A stretch of DNA of 64,000 nucleotides, from the NCBI GenBank assembly GCA_013288135.1, contig JABDCL010000002.1, positions 1 through 64,000 of the forward strand, given 5' to 3'. Positions 56,361-64,000 of the stretch are shown here, piece by piece. The notes beneath the pieces were generated by a model, which was not told the DNA's origin, searched no databases, and saw nothing but the letters and a program-made list of their open reading frames with translations. The translations under genes were made by a program, and so were the position numbers. The stretch is from Gammaproteobacteria bacterium. Lineage in GTDB: Bacteria; Pseudomonadota; Gammaproteobacteria; UBA6186; Azoamicaceae. Position 1 is the first letter of the stretch; the number at the start of each line of letters is the position of its first letter.

Positions 56361-57814
56361 TAAAATCTATCCCAAAAACTTTTATCATGTTTACTTGATT
56401 CCCAAGGTCTATGACGACCGATTCCCTGGCCCTCAACAGATTGAGTTACATTTTCTTTAGTAAGCACACGACGATGATAATGGGGAAATTCGCCCAATGG
56501 ATCCCCAGTTCTGTTGCCAACTGGTGCAAGCCTGAAGTTTCTTCCTAATCTATACTCCCTCCCCACTTCATATAACCATAATAATCTTCTTGTCGGCACT
56601 AATATTCCAGCCAATAAACCTGCATTATAGGCGTCGGAAGCACGATTAACTATATTATTAATATCTAAGCCTTCTCTAATCCAGTTTGTTACTCCAAATG
56701 AAATCCCATCACCAAAGCCAGCAGAAGCATCTACAACCCACCGAGGAAATAAGGGGAATTCAACTGCAGAAAATACAATCCTAGCATTAATTCGTGTCTG
56801 GATTTCATAATTCATGTCTGTAAAGCACTCAACATATTTAGGTTGCCAAATTTTGACAATCTTAGTGCTATTTTCACCCCTAAGAGTACGAAAAGATAAA
56901 TATGGAGAATCTGCAGAGATTGGCATACTTTCCGGCCTATATATCTCGTGGATCCTTTTTGAAAAGAGAAGAGGTTTTTGATAAACTGTCCCTTCGAAAG
57001 ATTCTTCATTTCTTTTTGTTCTGATTGTATCACTGATTGTATCATGTTCTAACAATGTATGAATGTTATCCCTTTGACAGATTTCTGCCTCACATTTTTT
57101 AATTTTAGTCGAAATGGAAAGTATTTTTCTTATAATTGTTTGCTTTTCAAAATGTGTATAAATATCAAACTGTTCATTTTGTTCTTGACGTTCTTGTTTC
57201 CTTAAAAACGTTTCTAAAGCAATGATGGATTCTATCTCGGATTTTGGCAGCTCCGAATTTCTTATCTTAATAATGATAGGATCTTTTTCCGCTCTGGCTA
57301 ACGCTCTTATATTTTGGTTTATCTCAAATTGCAATTTCTTTTTTTTGAAAGACATGTGCTGTTGCTCTTCCTCACTAAGATGTTTTTTAGATGCTGCGAG
57401 AATAATAAATGCTTGTAAAGCATCCTCCGCTTTCTTCACTGCCTCTTTACAATTCCTAATAACCCAAGTAGAGGAACTGCCATAACTACATTCGAGCATC
57501 CCATTATAATAAGAAGATATGCATGTCAGTTTATATAAAATAGAATCTCTTGCTGAATCTATATACGCCTGATCGGGTTTCAGTCGGGAAATTTTATTCT
57601 GTTCCCAGTTGGTCATTATGTCATCTAATTCTTTTAAATATTGTGCTTTAAGTATTTTTAGTTTTTCTAATTCATATACTGTAAAGGATAAATACTGAAT
57701 TTTTTTCTGGAGAGCTGGAACACTTTCAGTAGAAAGTTTTTTTTCTGCACTTCGAGCTTTAAGAGTTCTCTCAGCTTCTAATTGTTCAGCAGCGATAAGA
57801 CTAGCAACACTCAT
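56360..57814 (-). CDS. Probable polymorphic toxin with RHS-type C-terminal domain
   Basis: 484 aa from the ATG at 57812-57814 (AGGA nine bases upstream). Residues about 1-250 are charged and helical/coiled, with no Rhs/YD repeats, PAAR or signal peptide. Residues about 360-403 (SAGFGDGISFGVTNWIR and following) resemble the segment before the toxin part in Rhs-like proteins. The last 60 residues (NRTGDPLGEFPHYHRR at 435-449 region, GQGIGRHRPWE at 462-472, SFWDRF end) resemble the C-terminal tips of Rhs toxins. His445, His447 and Arg/His of GRHRPWE could be catalytic. Enzyme activity not known to me. Confidence 0.6.
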   Translation of the reverse strand: MSVASLIAAEQLEAERTLKARSAEKKLSTESVPALQKKIQYLSFTVYELEKLKILKAQYLKELDDIMTNWEQNKISRLKPDQAYIDSARDSILYKLTCISSYYNGMLECSYGSSSTWVIRNCKEAVKKAEDALQAFIILAASKKHLSEEEQQHMSFKKKKLQFEINQNIRALARAEKDPIIIKIRNSELPKSEIESIIALETFLRKQERQEQNEQFDIYTHFEKQTIIRKILSISTKIKKCEAEICQRDNIHTLLEHDTISDTIRTKRNEESFEGTVYQKPLLFSKRIHEIYRPESMPISADSPYLSFRTLRGENSTKIVKIWQPKYVECFTDMNYEIQTRINARIVFSAVEFPLFPRWVVDASAGFGDGISFGVTNWIREGLDINNIVNRASDAYNAGLLAGILVPTRRLLWLYEVGREYRLGRNFRLAPVGNRTGDPLGEFPHYHRRVLTKENVTQSVEGQGIGRHRPWESSKHDKSFWDRF

Positions 57815-57860
57815 GGCCAATTATCCTTTCAACACCCTTAATTTAAACGTTCCTTTACAT

Positions 57861-57889
57861 ATTTTACTTGGCCAAGTTCTAATAATCAA
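57861..57889 (-). promoter_or_regulatory. Candidate promoter of the toxin/immunity operon
   Basis: Minus-strand TTGATT (57884-57889), 17-bp spacer, TAAAAT (57861-57866). The spacer carries a 10-bp palindrome, CTTGGCCAAG (57867-57876). Confidence 0.45.
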
Positions 57890-57900
57890 GAAACTGCAGA

Positions 57901-58005
57901 GTCAGATTCCAAAAAGTTCACCACCTTATTTTTTCTATTCAACAGATCAAATGTGGTAGGCAAATATGAATTCTGCTCTACTCAGCATGCTGCTTACAAG
58001 AATTC
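57901..58005 (+). repeat. Direct repeat flanking the toxin cassette, right copy
   Basis: 105 bp, the partner of 55871-55974 in the same orientation. It includes the last three codons and the stop of the DUF4143 ATPase gene. Recombination between the copies would remove about 2.03 kb with both cassette genes. Confidence 0.88.
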
Positions 58006-59178
58006 AAACGCATTCTCACGAGTAATGAATACCGCTTCATTCGCTTGTGGAAAATGTTCGTAAAAATACTTTAATGATTTTTCATGTCGTAGTTCAGGTC
58101 CTGTCCAAGTCACTTGATAGGGTACTATTGTGTTTCCGCGAACCGCAACAAAATCCACCTCTCCCTTGTGAAGTTCTTGCCAATAGAACACTTTTTCATG
58201 AGTTTGCTTTAACCGTAAAAAAATCATTAATTCTAGACTTTTTCCTAAATCGCGACCCGTTGTACTTGTAATTGCATAACGCATACCCGAATCAATGGGA
58301 TAATATTTTTTTTGTTTGCTAAGTTGTTTTTTTTCTGAAAACGCAAAAAAGTTACATGCAAATAATAAATATGCATCCTCACAAGCTTCTAGATAGGATT
58401 TAACAGTATCCACAGTTAACCCAGTAACAGCAGCAATTTTTCGATAACTTAATTCTGAACCACAGCTCTCAAAAGTCATTTTGGCAACCTGTTTAATAGC
58501 TTCAGGAGTACGAGCATGAACTCTTTTTAGAACATCTCGCAAAATAATGTCATTAAAATATTCCTGTAATAATTGATAGGGTTTTTCAAATGTGAGAGCA
58601 CGTGGAAAACCACCCGCAATCAAATAATCTTCTAACTTTTTTCTAGGAAATAATGTCTTATATTCGGCAAATGAAAATGGAAATAATTCAAGAGTAATGT
58701 GTCGCCCAGTCAAGGCTGTTGCAAATTCACCACTCAAAAGACACGAATTAGAACCCGTCAAAATAAAATAGTTACGCTTCGGGCGTTCTAGTTGAGTATG
58801 TAGCCATTTTTCCCATTCTTGGACATTTTGAATTTCGTCAAAGAAAAAATAACAAGGAGTTCCTGCGGGAATTTTTTCCCTAGCAAGGGCGATGATGCGA
58901 GTCAACAATTTATAGTCAAGATCATTCATCAATCTGGGATCTTCAAAATTACAGTAATAACACTGTGCTAGCGAAATATTATAATGTTTTGGTAATTGGG
59001 ATAATAATGTTGATTTACCACAACGACGTACCCCCTGAATAATTAGTGCTAAATCGGTATGTAGATGCTGCGGCAGAGTTAATTGTCTGGTCAAACCAGG
59101 AGGGGGAGGCCTGTCCCAAAAACTCCAGTCACCTAAAATTTCTATAAGAGATTGATCAGATAGCATATGGCATACCAT
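57994..59178 (-). CDS. AAA family ATPase with DUF4143 domain
   Basis: 394 aa, or 390 from the second ATG. Walker A GVRRCGKST (49-57) and Walker B FFFDEIQN (111-118), sensor-like ILTGSNSCLLSGE, then a winged-helix-like part and the DUF4143 C-terminus (LELMIFLRLKQ ... FYWQELHKGEVDFVAV), which has a nuclease-like fold pattern with E-V-D-F. Members are common in bacteria and archaea and their role is unknown. The promoter is covered by two 20-bp palindromes, so expression looks tightly repressed. No partner toxin or antitoxin is adjacent on this side. Confidence 0.9.
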   Translation of the reverse strand: MVCHMLSDQSLIEILGDWSFWDRPPPPGLTRQLTLPQHLHTDLALIIQGVRRCGKSTLLSQLPKHYNISLAQCYYCNFEDPRLMNDLDYKLLTRIIALAREKIPAGTPCYFFFDEIQNVQEWEKWLHTQLERPKRNYFILTGSNSCLLSGEFATALTGRHITLELFPFSFAEYKTLFPRKKLEDYLIAGGFPRALTFEKPYQLLQEYFNDIILRDVLKRVHARTPEAIKQVAKMTFESCGSELSYRKIAAVTGLTVDTVKSYLEACEDAYLLFACNFFAFSEKKQLSKQKKYYPIDSGMRYAITSTTGRDLGKSLELMIFLRLKQTHEKVFYWQELHKGEVDFVAVRGNTIVPYQVTWTGPELRHEKSLKYFYEHFPQANEAVFITRENAFEFL

Positions 59179-59194
59179 TCATTAACCTAAGTTA

Positions 59195-59242
59195 TTGTCG
59201 AGTATACTTGACAATGCTAAACTTGTCAAGTTAAGTCGACAA
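59195..59242 (-). promoter_or_regulatory. Promoter with two overlapping 20-bp operators
   Basis: Minus-strand TTGACA (59224-59229), 17-bp spacer, TATACT (59201-59206): a near-consensus promoter. TTGTCGAGTATACTTGACAA (59195-59214) covers the -10 and TTGTCAAGTTAAGTCGACAA (59223-59242) covers the -35. Both fit TTGTC-N10-GACAA, with centres 28 bp apart. The transcript would start about 16-28 nt before the ATPase ATG. Confidence 0.75.
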
Positions 59243-59267
59243 AATTTAGATATTTTCGAATAACTAC

Positions 59268-59326
59268 AAAAAAGAGCCGTCTCTTTTAATAAGCTGCTCA
59301 AGAAAAGAGACGTCTCTTTTCTTGAG
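59268..59326 (-). terminator. Double hairpin at the end of the nuo operon
   Basis: A perfect 30-bp palindrome (59297-59326; half-site CTCAAGAAAAGAGAC) followed on the minus strand by a second AAAAGAG/CTCTTTT hairpin running into T6 (59268-59289). The sequence AAAAGAGACG occurs in both. Likely terminators after nuoN. Confidence 0.7.
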
Positions 59327-59415
59327 TTTCATTGGTTATAAGTAAAATACTGATGATTATCACAGAACATAGGTAGGAGGTGAGAGAATGTTGTTTTTTG
59401 GGCTGGAAGGTGGGG

Positions 59416-60900
59416 TTAACGCACAAACGCACTAACCGCCAAATCAAAAATAAATGCAGGAAAGATCCCCAACAGCAACACAGAAAAACCATTAACTGCC
59501 ACCAATGCTACCCCTGATTTCGAAACTTTTTGATACTGTAAAGGTAATGTTTCCTTAGGCTCATCAAAAAACATAACTTTTATGACTCGCAAATAATAAT
59601 AAGCCCCAATCACTGAAAATAAAACAGCCACCGCCGCAAGCCAAACATAGCCTGCATGAATTAAGGCATTTAATACTAAAAATTTGGCATAAAATCCTGC
59701 AAAAGGAGGAATACCTGTCAACGACAACAAAATAAACATCATCATTAAGGCTATCCATGGCTCACGCTTAGCCAAGCCTTTAAAATCTTCTATATTTTCA
59801 AATTCAAACCCTCGATAACTGAGTGCAATGATAATGCCAAATGCACCCAATGCCATTAAGGCATAAATAATCACATACACCAGTGCTGCTGCATATCCTG
59901 ATTCCGGTCCTGCTAATAAACCTAAAAACAAAAAACCCATATGCGCAATAGTAGAGTATGCCAACATTCGCTTTAAATTGCTTTGTGCAATCGCTGCAAT
60001 ATTACCAACCGCCATAGATAAAATAGCCATGATAATCATCAATTCCTGCCAATGAGGACTTAAAGCATGAAATGTGTCTAGCAATATTCGAATGGCCATT
60101 CCAAAGCCAGCAAGTTTTGGTAAAGTACTAATGAAAAGAGTCACCGCCGTTGGGGCACCTTGATACACATCGGGGATCCACATATGAAAGGGCACAGCAC
60201 CAAATTTAAAAGCTAAACCAACTAATATAAACATCAACCCAAATAAAACCGCTAAGGGCACTTCTGTTTCCTGCGTCAAGAAGCTTGAAATTTCAGCAAT
60301 ACCAAAACTGCCTGTTACCCCATAAAGAAGAGAAACACCATATAACAACATACCGGAAGCCATAGCACCCATAATAAAATATTTCATGGCTGCTTCAGCT
60401 CCGGTTTCATGAGAGAGAACTTGGGAAAGCCCACGGGAGAGCGTTTCCACCCTCACAAAAGCAACTAATGCATACAAAGGCAAGGCAAACAATTCTAAAC
60501 CTAAATATAAAGTTAAAAAGCTGCGTGCAGACACGAGGACCATCATGCCTAATATCGAAAACAAACATAAAACAAAATATTCTCCTCGATTAGAATTGTG
60601 CTCTTCTAAATATTTGCGAGAATACATAAACACAAAAAAACCAAAAACAAATATAACCATCTTTAAGAGAGTGCCAATATTATCTAAAATGAAAGTCTCA
60701 TAAAAAGCAGTTTTAGGGCCCTGACCCCATAAGACCCAAGTAAAATAAAATGCCCCAATCAAGGTTATTTGACTCAAAAAATAAGTAATCCATCGGGTTT
60801 TTTCTGTAAGATAAAGATCAACAATTAAAATTAAAGATGCCATGGCGGCAATCCAAATTTCTGGAACAACAAGATAAAATTCATGTGATGACAATGACAT
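59416..60900 (-). CDS. nuoN: NADH-quinone oxidoreductase subunit N
   Basis: 494 aa. Antiporter-like membrane subunit of Complex I with about 14 helices. LGLELFALPLYALVAF, the conserved Glu/Lys of the proton path (SAEAAMKYF-type, here GAEAAMKYFIMGAMASG), KFGAVPFHMWIPDVYQGAP and KRMLAYSTIAHMGF are present. Last gene of the nuo operon. Confidence 0.97.
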   Translation of the reverse strand: MSLSSHEFYLVVPEIWIAAMASLILIVDLYLTEKTRWITYFLSQITLIGAFYFTWVLWGQGPKTAFYETFILDNIGTLLKMVIFVFGFFVFMYSRKYLEEHNSNRGEYFVLCLFSILGMMVLVSARSFLTLYLGLELFALPLYALVAFVRVETLSRGLSQVLSHETGAEAAMKYFIMGAMASGMLLYGVSLLYGVTGSFGIAEISSFLTQETEVPLAVLFGLMFILVGLAFKFGAVPFHMWIPDVYQGAPTAVTLFISTLPKLAGFGMAIRILLDTFHALSPHWQELMIIMAILSMAVGNIAAIAQSNLKRMLAYSTIAHMGFLFLGLLAGPESGYAAALVYVIIYALMALGAFGIIIALSYRGFEFENIEDFKGLAKREPWIALMMMFILLSLTGIPPFAGFYAKFLVLNALIHAGYVWLAAVAVLFSVIGAYYYLRVIKVMFFDEPKETLPLQYQKVSKSGVALVAVNGFSVLLLGIFPAFIFDLAVSAFVR

Positions 60901-60940
60901 AAGTTTTTAATCCCTACAAATTCTACAATCTCTACAATCT

Positions 60941-62482
60941 CTACAATTTGGACTGCATCAGCTGTTCAATTAAATGGTTGCTGGAAGCATGCATCAACTC
61001 TAGCAAGGGTGCAGGCCAAAGGCCTAACCACAATATTGCAAGCCCCAATAACACAAACATCATAATTTCAATTGGATTTAAATCTTTAAGTGATCCAACC
61101 GCAACCGATCCCACAGCTCCAAAAACCACTCGCTTAACCATCCACAAAGTATAACTAGCGCCTAAAATAAGTGTGGTACCAGCCAATACTGCAAGCCAAA
61201 ACTGTGCTTTAAAAGCGCCTAAAATAACCAAAAATTCACCGACAAAACCAGAAGTGCCCGGCAATCCTACATTCGCCAAAGCAAACAACATAAAAAATGC
61301 AGCAAAGGCGGGCATGGTGTTAACAACACCTCCAAAATCCTTTATTTGTCGCGAATGCATGCGATCGTATAATACTCCAACGCACAAGAAGAGTGCCGCA
61401 GATACAAAGCCATGTGAAATCATTTGTACCATGGCGCCATCAATTCCTATCACCGCAGAAGAGGGATCTTTAGAACTTAACAAGATACCAAACACAATGA
61501 ATAAACCCAATGTCACAAATCCCATATGTGATATCGAAGAATACGCAATTAGTTTTTTCATATCGGTCTGCACTAAAGTCACTAAAGCAATATAGACAAT
61601 AGCAATTAACGATAAACCAATAATACCCGTTGCAAAGGTAAAACTTGCATCCGGTGTAATCGGTAAGATGAATCTTAAAAAGCCATATCCTCCCATTTTT
61701 AATAAAATCGCAGCCAAAATGACTGATCCCCCCGTCGGCGCTTCCACATGCGCATCTGGCAACCAAGTATGCACCGGGAACATTGGGATTTTAACGGCAA
61801 AGGCAATCAAAAAAGCAATAAATAACCATTTTTGCTCAATCAGGCTTAAGGGGAGATTATGAAAAGCAAGAATATTGAATACTTGATCATAAGCCAATCC
61901 CATTTTTCTAGCGGTTATATTTAAATAAATAATGGCAATTAATAATAGAACCGAGCCTAAAAAAGTATAGAGAAAAAACTTAATGGTTGCATAAATTCGA
62001 TTTTTTCCACCCCACATGCCAATGATTAAAAACATTGGCACCAGCATGGCTTCCCAAAAGGTATAAAATAAAATAGCATCTAAAGCGACAAAAGCACCAC
62101 ACATCAATCCTTGCATAATCAAAAAAGCAGCCAAATACTGCTGAATACGATCTTTCACAGACACCATACTTGCTAAAACGACAAGCAGAGTCATAAAACA
62201 AGTTAAAACAATCAGCGGTACTGAAAATCCATCAACACCCAAGGCATAATGTATGCCAAGCGAGGCTATCCAAGGCATTTGTTCTCGCCATTGCATAGCC
62301 GCCGTTCCTGAGTCAAATCCAACAATCAGTGGAATACACAATCCTAAAGAAATGAGCGCTATGATTAATGCTAAGCCTCTACTTAAACTTTCTTGATTTT
62401 TGTTTTTTAAGGTTAATAAACCAATGCCACCTATAATGGGCAACCAAATAAACAAACTTAATAATGGGAATATCAAAGTCAT
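60941..62482 (-). CDS. nuoM: NADH-quinone oxidoreductase subunit M
   Basis: 513 aa membrane subunit. Motifs are FYTFWEAMLVPMFLIIGMWG with the conserved Glu, KIPMFPVHTWLPDAHVEAPT, LLKMGGYGFLRF, and KKLIAYSSISHMGF. Pumps protons together with NuoL and NuoN. The 40-bp gap to nuoN holds three short tandem CTACAAT units. Confidence 0.97.
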   Translation of the reverse strand: MTLIFPLLSLFIWLPIIGGIGLLTLKNKNQESLSRGLALIIALISLGLCIPLIVGFDSGTAAMQWREQMPWIASLGIHYALGVDGFSVPLIVLTCFMTLLVVLASMVSVKDRIQQYLAAFLIMQGLMCGAFVALDAILFYTFWEAMLVPMFLIIGMWGGKNRIYATIKFFLYTFLGSVLLLIAIIYLNITARKMGLAYDQVFNILAFHNLPLSLIEQKWLFIAFLIAFAVKIPMFPVHTWLPDAHVEAPTGGSVILAAILLKMGGYGFLRFILPITPDASFTFATGIIGLSLIAIVYIALVTLVQTDMKKLIAYSSISHMGFVTLGLFIVFGILLSSKDPSSAVIGIDGAMVQMISHGFVSAALFLCVGVLYDRMHSRQIKDFGGVVNTMPAFAAFFMLFALANVGLPGTSGFVGEFLVILGAFKAQFWLAVLAGTTLILGASYTLWMVKRVVFGAVGSVAVGSLKDLNPIEIMMFVLLGLAILWLGLWPAPLLELMHASSNHLIEQLMQSKL

Positions 62483-62510
62483 TTTTTATCCCTTTTTTCG
62501 CTTAACTTAA

Positions 62511-64000
62511 CTAAGTTAACATTAACCAAACTAATAATGCGAGAAAACCAGCAATCATCGTAAATGCATAATGATATAAATATCCTGTTTGGAATCGACG
62601 CACTACTTTAGAAAATTTTCCAATACTGTTTGCGGAACCATTGACGCCGATATCATCAATTACTAATCGATCGCCCAATCGCCAGAAAATCCATCCAACT
62701 CCTCGTGCTCCGGGTGCTAAGATCCACTCATTGAATAAGTCAAATCCATATTTATTCTTAAAAATGCTATATAGAAGCGAAAACTTCTTTTGCAACAGTA
62801 AAGGGATCTCTCTGTATTTTATATAACATCCCCAAGCAGTTAAAATACCCGCTATCCCTAACCAAAAGGGAAGCCCTGACAATCCCTGGACAGCCATCGC
62901 AAAGATACCTTTAAATTCAACAGAATGCTCGGTTAATGCGAGATGATTAGGATGAACTACCAAAGAGTTTCCAAAATACCCTTGTAATAAAGGTTGAATG
63001 AACATCCCACCTGCTATAACAGAAGGGATCGCCAATAAAACAAGAGGGACCCAGACAACTGCTGGAGATTCTTGCAAATGTTCTATTGAATGTTTATCCA
63101 TGCGTTCTTTTGTATGAAAGACCACAAAAAATAATCTAAACGTATATAGAGCAGTAATGAATACACTGCCTACAACAATCGCATAGGCAAACTTTGATGC
63201 CGGTAATTCTGAGGCATGGACCATTTCTATAATCAGATCTTTTGAGTAAAATCCAGAAAATAAAGGGAACCCCATTAACGCTAAAGAGCCTATTAACATG
63301 GTGATATAAGTGATAGGCATGTATTTTTTTAAATTACCCATTTTCCAAATATTCTGTTCATGATGCAAAGCTATAATCACTGAACCTGCCCCTAAAAATA
63401 ACAGTGCTTTAAAAAAAGCATGCGTCATTAAATGGAAAATTGCTGCACCATAAGCAGATACGCCTAAAGCGATTACCATATACCCCAATTGAGATAAAGT
63501 GGAATACGCAATAATCCGCTTTATATCATTTTGAACTACCCCCAGTAATCCCATTGATAAACAGGTAATGGCGCCAATCACTAATACAAAATTTAAGGCA
63601 ACCTCTGAATATTCAAATAGAGGCGACATTCGAGCGACCATAAAAACACCCGCAGTCACCATGGTGGCCGCATGTATTAAGGCAGATATGGGGGTTGGAC
63701 CTTCCATAGAATCAGGTAACCAAACATGTAAGGGAACTTGTGCCGATTTTCCCATCGCACCTATAAAAAGAGCAATACAAATAACCGTGATGGCGGACCA
63801 TTCATGATTATTCATAATGATAAGCATATCCCCTCTAGCCGCGAGCTCTCTGACATCATGAAAAACGCTATCATAATTTAAACTGCCAAAATAATAGAGA
63901 ATGGCTGCGATCCCTATCAAAAAGCCTAAATCCCCTACCCGATTGACCAAAAAAGCCTTGAGACTGGCAAAAATAGCCGACTCGCGCTGAAACCAAAAAC
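62511..64000 (-). CDS. nuoL: NADH-quinone oxidoreductase subunit L, 5' end outside
   Basis: The frame runs off the right edge; the first visible residues read WFQRESAIFASLKAFLVNRVGD, a typical internal NuoL segment, so about 100-150 N-terminal residues are missing. Visible motifs are GKSAQVPLHVWLPDSMEGPTPISALIHAATMV and KRIIAYSTLSQLGYM (each with the proton-channel Lys/His), and the long C-terminal amphipathic helix region. Operon order nuoL-nuoM-nuoN is normal. Confidence 0.96.
   Translation of the reverse strand, partial: FWFQRESAIFASLKAFLVNRVGDLGFLIGIAAILYYFGSLNYDSVFHDVRELAARGDMLIIMNNHEWSAITVICIALFIGAMGKSAQVPLHVWLPDSMEGPTPISALIHAATMVTAGVFMVARMSPLFEYSEVALNFVLVIGAITCLSMGLLGVVQNDIKRIIAYSTLSQLGYMVIALGVSAYGAAIFHLMTHAFFKALLFLGAGSVIIALHHEQNIWKMGNLKKYMPITYITMLIGSLALMGFPLFSGFYSKDLIIEMVHASELPASKFAYAIVVGSVFITALYTFRLFFVVFHTKERMDKHSIEHLQESPAVVWVPLVLLAIPSVIAGGMFIQPLLQGYFGNSLVVHPNHLALTEHSVEFKGIFAMAVQGLSGLPFWLGIAGILTAWGCYIKYREIPLLLQKKFSLLYSIFKNKYGFDLFNEWILAPGARGVGWIFWRLGDRLVIDDIGVNGSANSIGKFSKVVRRFQTGYLYHYAFTMIAGFLALLVWLMLT

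Noticed and set aside
60901-60940. Short tandem CTACAAT units between nuoM and nuoN
   Set aside because: Only three copies; too little to separate from a chance microsatellite.

Overview
The window comes from an AT-rich gammaproteobacterial chromosome (roughly 37-38% GC by eye). The core genes and their order match this class: mrp-dcd opposite metG; tRNA-Gln-prs-rplY-pth-ychF; hemA-prfA-prmC; metY-rimP-nusA-infB-rbfA-truB-rpsO-pnp; nuoLMN. Two ankyrin proteins, a Sel1-type protein with a basic tail, a Legionella LssY-like DedA/PAP2 fusion and a single-copy, pruned gene set suggest a host-associated member of the Legionellales (Coxiella/Legionella relatives). That placement is inference. I see no rRNA, CRISPR array, prophage or complete insertion sequence.

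Layout. 0-9.8 kb: housekeeping genes (dcd, mrp, metG, an RnfB-like ferredoxin, tRNA-Gln, prs, glnA, rplY, pth, ychF). 10-19.6 kb: envelope and surface genes (a response regulator/phosphatase, mlaA, a porin, a reduced minor-pilin operon pilV-pilW-pilX-pilY1), a DUF559 endonuclease gene between inverted repeats, and an M61 peptidase. 19.7-28.4 kb: minCDE, a shortened methyltransferase-like gene, tadA, xseA, a second porin, a small Sel1-type protein and three tandem outer-membrane barrel paralogues. 28.5-39 kb: prmC-prfA-hemA, a TPR protein, a SulP transporter, an ankyrin protein, lolB, nth and a coiled-coil protein. 39-52.7 kb: the LssY-like protein, mpl, PPi-type phosphofructokinase, then the pnp-to-rimP translation operon and initiator tRNA. 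52.8-59.3 kb: the accessory island, with a second ankyrin protein, a Sel1 protein with an NLS-like tail, a probable toxin/immunity pair between 105-bp direct repeats, and an AAA/DUF4143 ATPase with a double palindromic operator. 59.4-64 kb: the end of the Complex I operon.

The strongest cross-cutting signal is that short palindromic repeats of several unrelated families sit hard against genes and have become part of them. They supply stop codons (pilX, xseA, the LssY-like gene, pfp, the first ankyrin gene) and N-termini (M61 peptidase, prmC). The most system-like loci are the toxin/immunity cassette at 55.9-58.0 kb and the repeat-flanked DUF559 gene at 16.8-17.6 kb, whose repeat also occurs alone at 9.8 kb. 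All functional calls rest on recognising motifs by eye; no database search was run.
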